Source: JANSWY01 sp965243755 (GTDB lineage Bacteria; Bacteroidota; Bacteroidia; Cytophagales; Cyclobacteriaceae). From it: a DNA stretch of 64,000 bases. The position numbers were made by a program, and so were the translations under genes. The notes under the pieces are model-generated. The model ran no database searches and was not told where the DNA came from. It saw nothing but the letters and a program-made list of their open reading frames with translations. This document shows, piece by piece, positions 51,000 through 59,197 of this stretch. Positions within the stretch are counted from its first letter, which is position 1, and each line of letters opens with the position of its first letter. Location of the stretch: contig CBDEVW010000002.1 in NCBI GenBank assembly GCA_965243755.1, forward strand, positions 248,001 to 312,000, in the 5' to 3' direction.

Positions 51000-51371
51000 T
51001 TACAAATCTGATTCTTCGTCATCAGGACAAAAATCAGGACAAGGTAATGACTCATCTGCTGTACCGGGCATGCTGCCACCAGCACTGGCTCCAATTGCTT
51101 TTGCTACAGGGGTCCTGTATAAAATGTTGTTCCTTTTCTCATCTGCACCGACCAAAATCAGTTGCGGATTTCCCTTTTCATCTGCTGCATAATATATTCT
51201 TATACCCTTACAGCGGGGATCATCCAAAATATCTCTAATTACATCACATCCGAAGAAATGGGCTTTTGTAGGATGTTTTGGATTTCTTTCTTTAAAATTG
51301 GCGACCATCTTTCTTGACTTTTCCACGTCAATGAAGTTACCTTCTGTTCCATCAAATTGTTTTTTTTCCAT
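51000..51371 (-). CDS. Conserved hypothetical protein, 123 aa
   Basis: A soluble protein with FFGCDVIRDILDDPRCKGIRIYYAADEKGNPQLILVGADEK in the middle (listed here in short parts: FFGCDVIRDIL, CKGIRIYYAADEKG) and a Cys-rich tail PCPDFCPDD. I do not recognise the family, but the pattern is coherent, with an alpha/beta fold of about 100 residues. It is the first gene of the operon 123-aa protein, polytopic membrane protein, kinase, regulator. It may be a ligand- or redox-responsive accessory protein (inference). Confidence 0.7.
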   Translation of the reverse strand: MEKKQFDGTEGNFIDVEKSRKMVANFKERNPKHPTKAHFFGCDVIRDILDDPRCKGIRIYYAADEKGNPQLILVGADEKRNNILYRTPVAKAIGASAGGSMPGTADESLPCPDFCPDDEESDL

Positions 51372-51510
51372 TATTAATAGAGAGGTTTTAGTTGATAAAA
51401 TAATTAAAAGATTTGCCGCTTATTTTACTAATATGACAATTAAAATGCGTTAATCACAAATATTTTTGAGTTTTCTGATAAATGTGATGAAGTCATTCTT
51501 GGTCAATTAT

Positions 51511-53316
51511 TTAGTTGATGAAGTCTCCTCTCAGTTTTCGGTATCTTTTTCTTGATTCTGAGATGTATAAGCTTCCAGGATATTTTTTCAAAAATTCCTC
51601 GTAATGATGCATTGCTTTTTCAAAATCTTTCAAATCATTTTCATATATATCTGCAATCGTGTACGCCGCATCATCAGCCAGAATGTCATTATTATATGTG
51701 GTAGTAATTTTTGAAAGCCATTCAATGGATACCAAAAAGTTTCCTTGTTGTCTGTTTATCCTGGCAAGGGTCCACCATATTTCATCAGTTAAATTATGCC
51801 CACTGTATGTCTTCAGCATTGATTCTAATTTTATTCTGGCTTCCTCCATTTTGTTTTGATAAACTAAAAGTTCAGTGTTGGCAAATTCCTGCATCGCTGC
51901 GTCTGTCGAGTCCAGAAAAGTATTATCGGTGATCAATAAGCTAAGTGCGATTGCATCATTTGAGATTTGTCGAGTCGTAGCAATTTTCAGAATATCAAGA
52001 TGACTTTTTGCTAATGAAAAATCACCATTGAAGTAATGCAATCGTGCATTCTTAAGTTTTGCCTCATAGGCGAGTGGTGAGTCTTCATTTTCCTTTTCTA
52101 CCTGGCTGTACAACAAAGTTGATTCCCATGGTTGATCATCCAAAATATAAATATCACCCAGATCCAATTTACAGTGACTAACAAATTTTCTTAGATTTCT
52201 TGATCTTTCTATGAGTGTTGATAGTATCTGAATTGCCTGATCATTCTCATTGAGATAGAAAGCATGTAAATGGGCCTTACTTCTCATTGCTTCTAATCCA
52301 TGATAGCTATTATTAGATTCTTCATATAACAATTGATAATCGGCAGCCAACCTTTTAATCTCTTCCATATCCACGGGATAAGATTTTTTTACTTTTTCTT
52401 CTCTTGCTTTGATAGACATTCTTCTGGCGAGATAATAATTTGGCGTGGCAGGATACCTTTCAATTATATAAGCAAAAATTTGAATAGCCTCATCAAATGC
52501 ATTATTCTCCAAAGCAATCATACCAATATCAAGAACTTCAGATCCACCTTCATTTAGTCTCCTGTCCAGTGCCTTGGCCTGGATAAATGCACCCATAAAA
52601 TTTTTTTGTTGCAAATTCACCCAAATTAACAGCTCACTATATATTGTTTCCTCAGGCTTTTTCTGTGCCTTTTCGATCAGTTTAATTTCAAGGTTGGCCA
52701 GGTCATCTTGCTCTGTTAAAAAGTTTTGCAACACATTTTTGACATAGCTAATATTATTTGGGTTTCCTTCTGTAAAATTTAAGTATTCCTCGACCATCAG
52801 ATCTTTATTGCCCATGATCCTATGCACATTGGCCAGCTCCAGGGCATATAGATATTTGTCGCCTCTCTCCTTCCTTACCTTTTTATATAGCAACAGTGCT
52901 TTATCAGGAATTTGTTTTCTGATAAAGTTCTGTGCCGCTAACCTCATTCTATGTCGATCAGATTTTATCTCGTTGATTAGTTGGTCTATTTCTTTTTCGT
53001 ATTTATTGAGGTCCCCGGTTTCCTTGAATATCAGCGCATAGTCGATCCTGTAAATAACATTTGATTTGTAATAGCGCAGTACTCTTTTCATATATTTCTC
53101 GGCTTCACCAAACTGAGCTGTAGTCATTAGCAGATTGAAGTAATTAGAGTGGATAAGAGAAATATTCTGTGTTTTTTTGGCCAGTGCAGTATAAATATCA
53201 AGCGCCTTTTCTATTTCACCCTGCATGTAATACTCGTTGGCGAGCTGTATATCTTCTTGTTGAGCTGCGGCCGGTAAAGTAAAAATTATTATCAATATGA
53301 GGAACAAATTTTTCAA
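51511..53316 (-). CDS. Exported TPR-repeat protein (601 aa)
   Basis: Signal peptide at residues 1-18 (MKNLFLILIIIFTLPAAA). The rest is helical repeats: early TPR-like units (ANEYYMQGEIEKALDIYTALA) and several later ones (DYALIFKETGDLNKYEKEI, DPEKAM-type DLKDFEKAMHHYEEFLKKYPGS). Such proteins act as protein-interaction scaffolds, here in the periplasm or at the outer membrane. No partner is obvious. It ends next to the response-regulator operon and starts beside the candidate replication-origin region at 53317-53753. Confidence 0.88.
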   Translation of the reverse strand: MKNLFLILIIIFTLPAAAQQEDIQLANEYYMQGEIEKALDIYTALAKKTQNISLIHSNYFNLLMTTAQFGEAEKYMKRVLRYYKSNVIYRIDYALIFKETGDLNKYEKEIDQLINEIKSDRHRMRLAAQNFIRKQIPDKALLLYKKVRKERGDKYLYALELANVHRIMGNKDLMVEEYLNFTEGNPNNISYVKNVLQNFLTEQDDLANLEIKLIEKAQKKPEETIYSELLIWVNLQQKNFMGAFIQAKALDRRLNEGGSEVLDIGMIALENNAFDEAIQIFAYIIERYPATPNYYLARRMSIKAREEKVKKSYPVDMEEIKRLAADYQLLYEESNNSYHGLEAMRSKAHLHAFYLNENDQAIQILSTLIERSRNLRKFVSHCKLDLGDIYILDDQPWESTLLYSQVEKENEDSPLAYEAKLKNARLHYFNGDFSLAKSHLDILKIATTRQISNDAIALSLLITDNTFLDSTDAAMQEFANTELLVYQNKMEEARIKLESMLKTYSGHNLTDEIWWTLARINRQQGNFLVSIEWLSKITTTYNNDILADDAAYTIADIYENDLKDFEKAMHHYEEFLKKYPGSLYISESRKRYRKLRGDFIN

Positions 53317-53753
53317 TGGAGCTGATCTTTATATAAAAACTAAATTATTGAGTTATGCACATCTTCTATATACATATATATAATATATAAAGTTTAATTA
53401 ATTCTTTTATTATTATTTATTAAGATGTGAATATGTGGGTAATTGATTAAAACTTAATTTGGAAATTTTAATTGTTTATTACTCGGTATTTATTTTGAGA
53501 TGATTAACAGTTTATAAACATGTTAATTAATTGAAAGACAATAGATTATGAGGTTATCTACTTTTGTTTAGTTATCAGCATTTGGATAACTATGATTATT
53601 GATGGAATGGGTTAACTGGTGGATAATTTGAAAGTTTTGGAGACTTGTTATATGACTGAATGTTGAAAGTGTTACTTTGTTTATAAATGATAGGATCTAG
53701 TGTGCTTTATCTACAGACATACACATTTTATACACATAAACTTACGGGAGTAA
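53317..53753. other. Candidate chromosomal replication origin (oriC): AT-rich, with DnaA boxes
   Basis: A 437-base gene-free region, very AT-rich, with a TA-rich stretch (53369-53423) that could be a DNA-unwinding element. DnaA boxes (TTATNCACA): exact matches TTATGCACA at 53353-53361 and TTATACACA at 53728-53736; one-mismatch matches TTATAAACA at 53512-53520 and TTATCTACA at 53707-53715; reverse-strand one-mismatch matches at 53426-53434, 53434-53442, 53581-53589 and 53618-53626. The nearby mnmG, a frequent origin neighbour, and the parS sites at 58.3 kb fit an origin. The neighbouring genes all run on the minus strand, so codirectionality gives no support on the right side. Confidence 0.55.
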
Positions 53754-55535
53754 TTAAAAGGTTAAATCAAGATTAACTTCCCAGTTGGCTTTTAAATCAG
53801 TTTCAGTTTTTGGAAAGTATGCAGGTTCTGGAGGTACATTTTTAATATAGTTGCCATAATCCCAACGTTGATTTGCATTTAGATCATTTATTATTCTAAA
53901 ACTGTATTTTCCAGGAGGGACGTTTTTGAATGTATGTTGCTTTTTATTAGAAAATTGAGCTATTACAGATAGATTTTCATTCTTTTTGGAAATCAATTGA
54001 ACAATGAAGTTAGTAAATGAAGTTTTAATATTTACTTTAATTGATCCGAAATCATCTGCTATTAATTGTTGATACTTTGTTTTAATTAAAGTAGAACTGT
54101 CATTTTCAATGGATATAAATGAAGATTTGGCAGTTACCAAATTGAAATTGTTATTTTTAATTTGATATGTATTTGTAGCAGGTACAGTTTTATTGGTTTG
54201 TTTATTGGATGATTCATCTGGAAGATTTAAAGAGTCAATTTTCAAGGTATTGTTAATGGAATCAAGTTGTTTAAGGTATAGGTTGTAATTTGTAATTGTA
54301 TCATTAATATATTGCCAGTCTAATGGTATTGATAATTCTAGCCTTGTCATGTTATTATTCCACTGGATTGAATCTACAACAGGTTTGATTGATATGATGG
54401 TATCTAGTTTAATAATGATAGATTCTGCGTTGAATTTTTTTATCGGTTTATTGAATTTATAAGTTAATGTTAGATTTTTTTGAATTTTACTGTTTGCTTT
54501 AGGTGATTGATGTATCTGTAATTGTTCTGGCTGTTTTTTACTCTCATTAAATTTCGCATAGATAGTATCTGTAACATTGTTACCAATGCTATCGAATGCC
54601 TGTATTATTAATGGTATACTGTCTGATTTCTTAAGTTGAATGTCATTATAAATTCTAACATATTCATTGTCTCTTACGATATTGGATGATGGTATGCTAA
54701 GACGATTATCTGTTGTTCGTAGGTTGTAATTATGTACGTGTTTTGAATATCTAATATCGAAGTACTTACCAAATGGTTTGGCTACTGTCATTTGCAGTGG
54801 ACTGTTGTCAATTTTAAGTACTGGAATATCTATAGAATCAAGATTGTGATTGAGCAGTAATGTATCAGAAATAAAACCGAAAGGTTCTGTTTTAGGTTGA
54901 TAGGTTAAACTTCTATTCTCATCTTTCCAGGAGTAAATTCGATATCTACCATTTTTGATATTTTCTAAAATGTATTGGCCATTATCATTAGTGGTAGCAA
55001 AATATTTTGGTTTGTCGTCAAAAACATTGGTGCTATCGAGTACATCATATAACGCAACAATGAATTCTGGCGCTGGTTTATTTGTTTGCAAATATTTTAT
55101 TTGTCCGATTATTTGTAAGGAGTCTATAAACGATCCAGTTGATATGGCGAGTTTAAGATTAACAGCTGGGTTTTTTTCTGTGATGTCTACTACCCCATCT
55201 GAGAAATTGAATGTATAAGTGGTACTGTCTTTTAGAGGAGTTTCAAGTTTAATGCGTAAGATATTTTTTTTAACAGAATGACTGTATTTAATATCTGATA
55301 TTGGGGTAATTAAGAGTTGTTGTTTTAGTTTATCAGCATTAATTTTTTCATCAAATTCGAGGTAGATGTCAGTCCCTTTAAAATTTACTGTTTGATGAGA
55401 AGGTACACTAACTAATAGGTTGGGTGGTATGGTGTCTTTTGGACCACCAGATGGTGTACCTTGTTTAGCGCAACTTGTTGAAAGACAATAAATGGTAACC
55501 ATTGTTACCAGAGGCATAATTATTTTCTGAATCAT
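53754..55535 (-). CDS. Lipoprotein with Big_5-type Ig-like domain (593 aa)
   Basis: The N-terminus has a lipobox ending STSC near residue 22, then AKQGTPSGGPKDTIPPNLL, the start of a Big_5-type immunoglobulin-like domain common in Bacteroidota lipoproteins (PKDTxPP...). The rest is a chain of beta-sandwich-like parts up to NVPPEPAYFP near the C-terminus, without catalytic motifs. It is probably a surface or periplasmic structural protein. Its DNA is clearly lower in G+C (about 28% by eye) than most of the window. It overlaps the upstream methyltransferase gene by 4 bases and ends at the candidate origin region. Confidence 0.88.
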   Translation of the reverse strand: MIQKIIMPLVTMVTIYCLSTSCAKQGTPSGGPKDTIPPNLLVSVPSHQTVNFKGTDIYLEFDEKINADKLKQQLLITPISDIKYSHSVKKNILRIKLETPLKDSTTYTFNFSDGVVDITEKNPAVNLKLAISTGSFIDSLQIIGQIKYLQTNKPAPEFIVALYDVLDSTNVFDDKPKYFATTNDNGQYILENIKNGRYRIYSWKDENRSLTYQPKTEPFGFISDTLLLNHNLDSIDIPVLKIDNSPLQMTVAKPFGKYFDIRYSKHVHNYNLRTTDNRLSIPSSNIVRDNEYVRIYNDIQLKKSDSIPLIIQAFDSIGNNVTDTIYAKFNESKKQPEQLQIHQSPKANSKIQKNLTLTYKFNKPIKKFNAESIIIKLDTIISIKPVVDSIQWNNNMTRLELSIPLDWQYINDTITNYNLYLKQLDSINNTLKIDSLNLPDESSNKQTNKTVPATNTYQIKNNNFNLVTAKSSFISIENDSSTLIKTKYQQLIADDFGSIKVNIKTSFTNFIVQLISKKNENLSVIAQFSNKKQHTFKNVPPGKYSFRIINDLNANQRWDYGNYIKNVPPEPAYFPKTETDLKANWEVNLDLTF

Positions 55536-56410
55536 TTTTTAACAACGTAGATCAAGCTGGAATAATTATTTCCATTTTTCCTGGCGTATTGGTTGGATTG
55601 CAATCCTATTCTGAAAGATTTTATGAAATTAGACTTATTATTTTTATTCTGTTCACTGAGAAGGGAAACATAAAATGAATCTAGTTTCATAGGTATCGTT
55701 TCAATTAATGATAGTTTATTTTTTTTAAGAAACGTATTCATAGTGTTTTGATTGAAATGATAAAGATGTCTGGGAACATCATATGCAGCCCAATGTTGTT
55801 GGTAATATTTAGCATCATAGCTATCCGAATTAGGTACAGCTATAAATAATACACCATTGTCATCTAAATGTTTCTTTAATTGTTTAATGGTGGATTTTAG
55901 TTCACTAACATGTTCTAATACATGCCAAAGAGTGATAACATTAAATTTTTGATCAGAAGAGAGTTCATTTAAATGTTGATACGTATCTATAGATTTATCT
56001 ATTGATAGGGATCTTGCTTTGGAATCGGGTTCAATGCCAGTAGTATTAAATCCTTTGGTTTGTAAATAATTGAGTAGTTCACCCGTTCCACATCCGTAAT
56101 CAAGAATTTTTCCTTGACTACAATACTTATTAATTAATTTATATTTTGACCTTAGAGTAAAATGCCTGGCAATTTTGTAAAGGAGGTTAACAATATTATT
56201 TCCTTTATTGGTATGACTTATATAATTATCGGATTTGTAGTAGTTAGGCAATGATTGTTCATCTGGTCTTGGATTGGTATAAAGCAATTGACATTTGGAA
56301 CATTGAACAATAGCAAAACTTTCTCCTGAGACCAGATAATCTTCGCAAATTAGTTTATTGGTAGCATGTGTGTGTTTACATACAGGACACTCTTCGAGTC
56401 TTTCGTACAT
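55532..56410 (-). CDS. Class I SAM-dependent methyltransferase with zinc-ribbon N-terminus
   Basis: A 292-residue protein of the Methyltransf_13/23 kind. The N-terminus has two CxxC pairs (ECPVCKHTH and VQCSKCQLLY), a zinc-ribbon-like start. The SAM-binding motif is KILDYGCGTGELLNYL near residue 93, followed by ITLWHVLEHVSELKS. The family often acts in polysaccharide or lipid synthesis, so the acceptor is unclear. Its start overlaps the mnmG stop by one base (TAATG) and its end overlaps the lipoprotein gene by 4 bases, so the three genes are a tight operon. Confidence 0.9.
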   Translation of the reverse strand: MYERLEECPVCKHTHATNKLICEDYLVSGESFAIVQCSKCQLLYTNPRPDEQSLPNYYKSDNYISHTNKGNNIVNLLYKIARHFTLRSKYKLINKYCSQGKILDYGCGTGELLNYLQTKGFNTTGIEPDSKARSLSIDKSIDTYQHLNELSSDQKFNVITLWHVLEHVSELKSTIKQLKKHLDDNGVLFIAVPNSDSYDAKYYQQHWAAYDVPRHLYHFNQNTMNTFLKKNKLSLIETIPMKLDSFYVSLLSEQNKNNKSNFIKSFRIGLQSNQYARKNGNNYSSLIYVVKK

Positions 56411-58275
56411 TACTTTCCTAAATAAATCATTAGGACAGATATATCGGCGGGTGAAACACCACTTATCCTAGATGCTTGTCCTAATGTGGCTGGTTTAATA
56501 GTTTTTAGTTTTTCTTTTGCTTCAGCTGATAAAGCTGGAATATTTTCGTATTTAAAATCTTGGCTTAATTGATAATTTTCAAGACTAGCTATCTTTTCAG
56601 CTAATTTACGTTCTTTATCAATATATGATTCATATTTAATTTGTATTTCTACCTGTTCTAGTATTTGTTCATCAAACTGTTCGAAGTAAGAACTAACATC
56701 CGAACTGATAGTTTTTATAGCATCAATATTTATTTGTGGTCTCTTAAGAAGATTAAGGATATTAGTTTTTTCTTTAATCGTTGCAGTGTTGTATTGTGAT
56801 AATGTTTGATTGATAATTTCAGGTTGTACCTTTTTTTGTTTAAGGTCATTGTAAAGTCTTGCTACTTCATTTCTTTTATCAAAAACGTTATCTAGTCTAT
56901 CTTGGTCGGCTAAACCTATACTGTGACCTTTTTCTGTAAGTCGAAGATCCGCATTGTCTTGTCTTAACAATATTCTAAATTCAGCCCTGGAGGTAAACAT
57001 TCTGTAAGGTTCTTCAGTACCTTTATTTATTAGATCATCTATTAGTACACCTATGTAAGCTTCAGATCTTGATAATACAAATGGATCTAATTCATTTATT
57101 TTCTGATGTGCATTTATGCCAGCCATTAATCCCTGGCATGCAGCTTCTTCGTATCCAGTTGTTCCATTTATTTGTCCAGCGAAATAGAGATTGTTGATGA
57201 GTTTAGTTTCTAGTGTATTGTTAAGCTGTGTTGGAGGAAAGAAGTCATACTCAATAGCATAACCTGGTCTAAACATTTTGGCATTTTCAAAGCCTTTTAT
57301 TTGTCTTATGGCTTTGTATTGGACATCTTCTGGAAGGGACGTTGAAAAACCATTTACATACACTTCTACGGTATTCCAACCTTCTGGCTCAACAAATATT
57401 TGATGACGCTCTCTCTCGGCGAAACGATTTATTTTATCCTCTATTGATGGGCAGTATCTAGGACCCAGACCTTTGATTCTACCATTAAACATAGGAGATT
57501 TATCAAATCCTGTTTTTAAAGTGTCGTGGACACCAAGATTGGTATATGTTATCCAACAACTTCTTTGCTCCTTTAGAGGTGTTGTTTCATTGGAATAAGA
57601 AAATTTACCAGGATTTTCATCCCCTTTCTGTTCTTCCATTTTGGTATAGTCGAGTGATCGACCATCAACTCTTGGTGGAGTACCAGTTTTCATTCGTCCT
57701 GATTGGAAACCTAGTTGCACTAGTTGTTCAGTAAGACCTGTAGCAGCCTTTTCCCCTGTTCTTCCTCCACCGAATTGTTTTTCTCCAATATGTATGATAC
57801 CATTAAGAAATGTACCATTAGTAAGTACAACAGCCTTAGCAAGAATTTCGAGTCCCATGCCTGTTTTTACTCCAACTACATTGCCATCTTTAACGATAAT
57901 TTCTTTTATCATTTCTTGCCAGAAGTCAACATTGGGATTTGCTTCAAGGGCAAGTCTCCACTCTTCTGCAAAACGCATTCTATCGTTTTGAGTTCTTGGA
58001 CTCCACATTGCTGGTCCTTTGGAACGGTTGAGCATTCTAAATTGTATCATGGATTTGTCAGTTATAATACCTGACTGTCCTCCTAGTGCATCAATTTCTC
58101 TAACTATTTGACCCTTTGCTACACCACCCATTGCAGGATTACAAGACATCTGAGCAATGGTGTTCATATTCATTGTTACCAATAGCACTTTCGAGCCCAT
58201 CTTTGCCGCGGCGTTTGCAGCTTCACATCCTGCGTGACCTGCACCTACAACTATTATATCGTAATTAGGAAACAT
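56410..58275 (-). CDS. mnmG: tRNA uridine-5-carboxymethylaminomethyl modification enzyme MnmG (GidA)
   Basis: A 621-residue FAD enzyme that, with MnmE, modifies wobble uridine-34 in tRNAs. The FAD motif is VVGAGHAGCEAANAAAKMG at residues 7-25; GTFLNGIIHIGEKQFGGGR and the C-terminal GRASRISGV-like segment ARISGVSPADISVL are diagnostic. Length is normal. GidA is often adjacent to the replication origin, as it is here to the candidate region at 53.3-53.75 kb. Between mnmG and ybeY lie two parS sites (58293-58312, 58339-58364). Its downstream partners are the methyltransferase and lipoprotein genes. Confidence 0.97.
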   Translation of the reverse strand: MFPNYDIIVVGAGHAGCEAANAAAKMGSKVLLVTMNMNTIAQMSCNPAMGGVAKGQIVREIDALGGQSGIITDKSMIQFRMLNRSKGPAMWSPRTQNDRMRFAEEWRLALEANPNVDFWQEMIKEIIVKDGNVVGVKTGMGLEILAKAVVLTNGTFLNGIIHIGEKQFGGGRTGEKAATGLTEQLVQLGFQSGRMKTGTPPRVDGRSLDYTKMEEQKGDENPGKFSYSNETTPLKEQRSCWITYTNLGVHDTLKTGFDKSPMFNGRIKGLGPRYCPSIEDKINRFAERERHQIFVEPEGWNTVEVYVNGFSTSLPEDVQYKAIRQIKGFENAKMFRPGYAIEYDFFPPTQLNNTLETKLINNLYFAGQINGTTGYEEAACQGLMAGINAHQKINELDPFVLSRSEAYIGVLIDDLINKGTEEPYRMFTSRAEFRILLRQDNADLRLTEKGHSIGLADQDRLDNVFDKRNEVARLYNDLKQKKVQPEIINQTLSQYNTATIKEKTNILNLLKRPQINIDAIKTISSDVSSYFEQFDEQILEQVEIQIKYESYIDKERKLAEKIASLENYQLSQDFKYENIPALSAEAKEKLKTIKPATLGQASRISGVSPADISVLMIYLGK

Positions 58276-58292
58276 ATTCTTCTTAAACTATA

Positions 58293-58312
58293 AATGTTCC
58301 ACGTGGAACATT
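58293..58312. other. parS: parS centromere-like site 1
   Basis: A perfect 20-bp palindrome, AATGTTCCACGTGGAACATT, with the core TGTTCCACGTGGAACA (58295-58310), the parS type bound by ParB (the GTTCCAC half-site form is known from Pseudomonas). It lies between the mnmG start and the second site, 49 bp away centre to centre. Confidence 0.85.
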
Positions 58313-58338
58313 ATGCAACTAATTTGTTAATTACCCTC

Positions 58339-58364
58339 AATAGTGTTCCACGTGGAACACTATT
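58339..58364. other. parS: parS centromere-like site 2
   Basis: A perfect 26-bp palindrome centred between 58351 and 58352 with the same core TGTTCCACGTGGAACA (58344-58359), extended on both sides to AATAG / CTATT. It sits just before the ybeY stop codon, in the 92-base mnmG-ybeY gap. Confidence 0.85.
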
Positions 58365-58367
58365 TAA

Positions 58368-58796
58368 TTATTGAATCTGCAGCAAAGATAAGCAAGCTTC
58401 TTCTTTTTCTCTCATTAGTAATTTTTCTTCATCGTTTTTGTCGTCAAAGCCGAGCAAATGCAACACTCCATGAATCATAACTCTATGAAGTTCCTGATCA
58501 AATGGTATGTTCAGGGAATTAGCGTTATCAGTTATCCGATCTATACTAATGAAGATGTCGGACATGATTACGACATCATCATCACTGTTGTTGAAAGTGA
58601 CAATATCCGTGAAGGTGTCGTGATTAAGGTAATCCTGGTTGATGCTTAGAAGATATGGATCCGAACAGAATATGTAATTGATTTCTTCTAATTCTTTATT
58701 GTGGCGATGAATAATATCAATTATCCATTTAGAAATGGCTTGTCTGTTTTGAAGACTAAACTGAATGTCTTCTTCAAAAAAATGGATTTCACCCAT
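58368..58796 (-). CDS. ybeY: Endoribonuclease YbeY (rRNA maturation)
   Basis: A 142-residue YbeY-family RNase, needed for 16S rRNA 3'-end processing. The metal motif is HGVLHLLGFDD: the first two histidines are as in the family, but the third (usual HGxLHLxGxDH) is Asp here (Asp at the usual His position), a change seen in other Bacteroidota. It starts MGEIHFFEEDIQFSL and ends near the parS site. Its start overlaps the RsbW-like gene stop by one base (TAATG). Cytoplasmic. Confidence 0.93.
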   Translation of the reverse strand: MGEIHFFEEDIQFSLQNRQAISKWIIDIIHRHNKELEEINYIFCSDPYLLSINQDYLNHDTFTDIVTFNNSDDDVVIMSDIFISIDRITDNANSLNIPFDQELHRVMIHGVLHLLGFDDKNDEEKLLMREKEEACLSLLQIQ

Positions 58797-59197
58797 TAGT
58801 TAAGGTAAAAACTTAATTCAGCGATTGTACCATTTTCTTTAAAACTCACCTCATCACACAGATGCTTCATTAAGAAAATACCTCTTCCACCTGGCTTGTC
58901 GATGTTTTCGGGAGCAGTAGGATCTGGTAGATTTTGGTAATCAAATCCTGGACCTTCATCCTTTACAACAAATTTGATTGTGTTGTCTTCAATTATAAGT
59001 GTGAGTTGTACATTCTTAGATTTATCATTTTTGTTGCCATGGACAATAGCGTTGTTTACAGATTCTGTCACTGCAATCATGATGTTGCCGTAGATGTCAT
59101 CATCCAACTCAAACCGCTCCTTTGCATTGTCAATGAAACTTTCAATGATTCTAATGTTTTCTCCTAATGAAGGAATTTCAATTTTAATTGAATCCAT
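58796..59197 (-). CDS. RsbW/SpoIIAB-like ATP-binding protein (133 aa)
   Basis: A stand-alone HATPase_c_2 domain, as in anti-sigma-factor kinases. The N box is AVTESVNNAIVHGN near residues 44-57, G1 is DEGPGFDYQ, G2 is GGRGIFLMKHL. It lacks the RsbW-type partner genes (no antagonist or sigma-B-like gene is near). In Bacteroidota such genes sit between DUF4175 and ybeY, as here. Both ends overlap neighbours by one base, so it is translated with them. Target unknown. Confidence 0.9.
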   Translation of the reverse strand: MDSIKIEIPSLGENIRIIESFIDNAKERFELDDDIYGNIMIAVTESVNNAIVHGNKNDKSKNVQLTLIIEDNTIKFVVKDEGPGFDYQNLPDPTAPENIDKPGGRGIFLMKHLCDEVSFKENGTIAELSFYLN

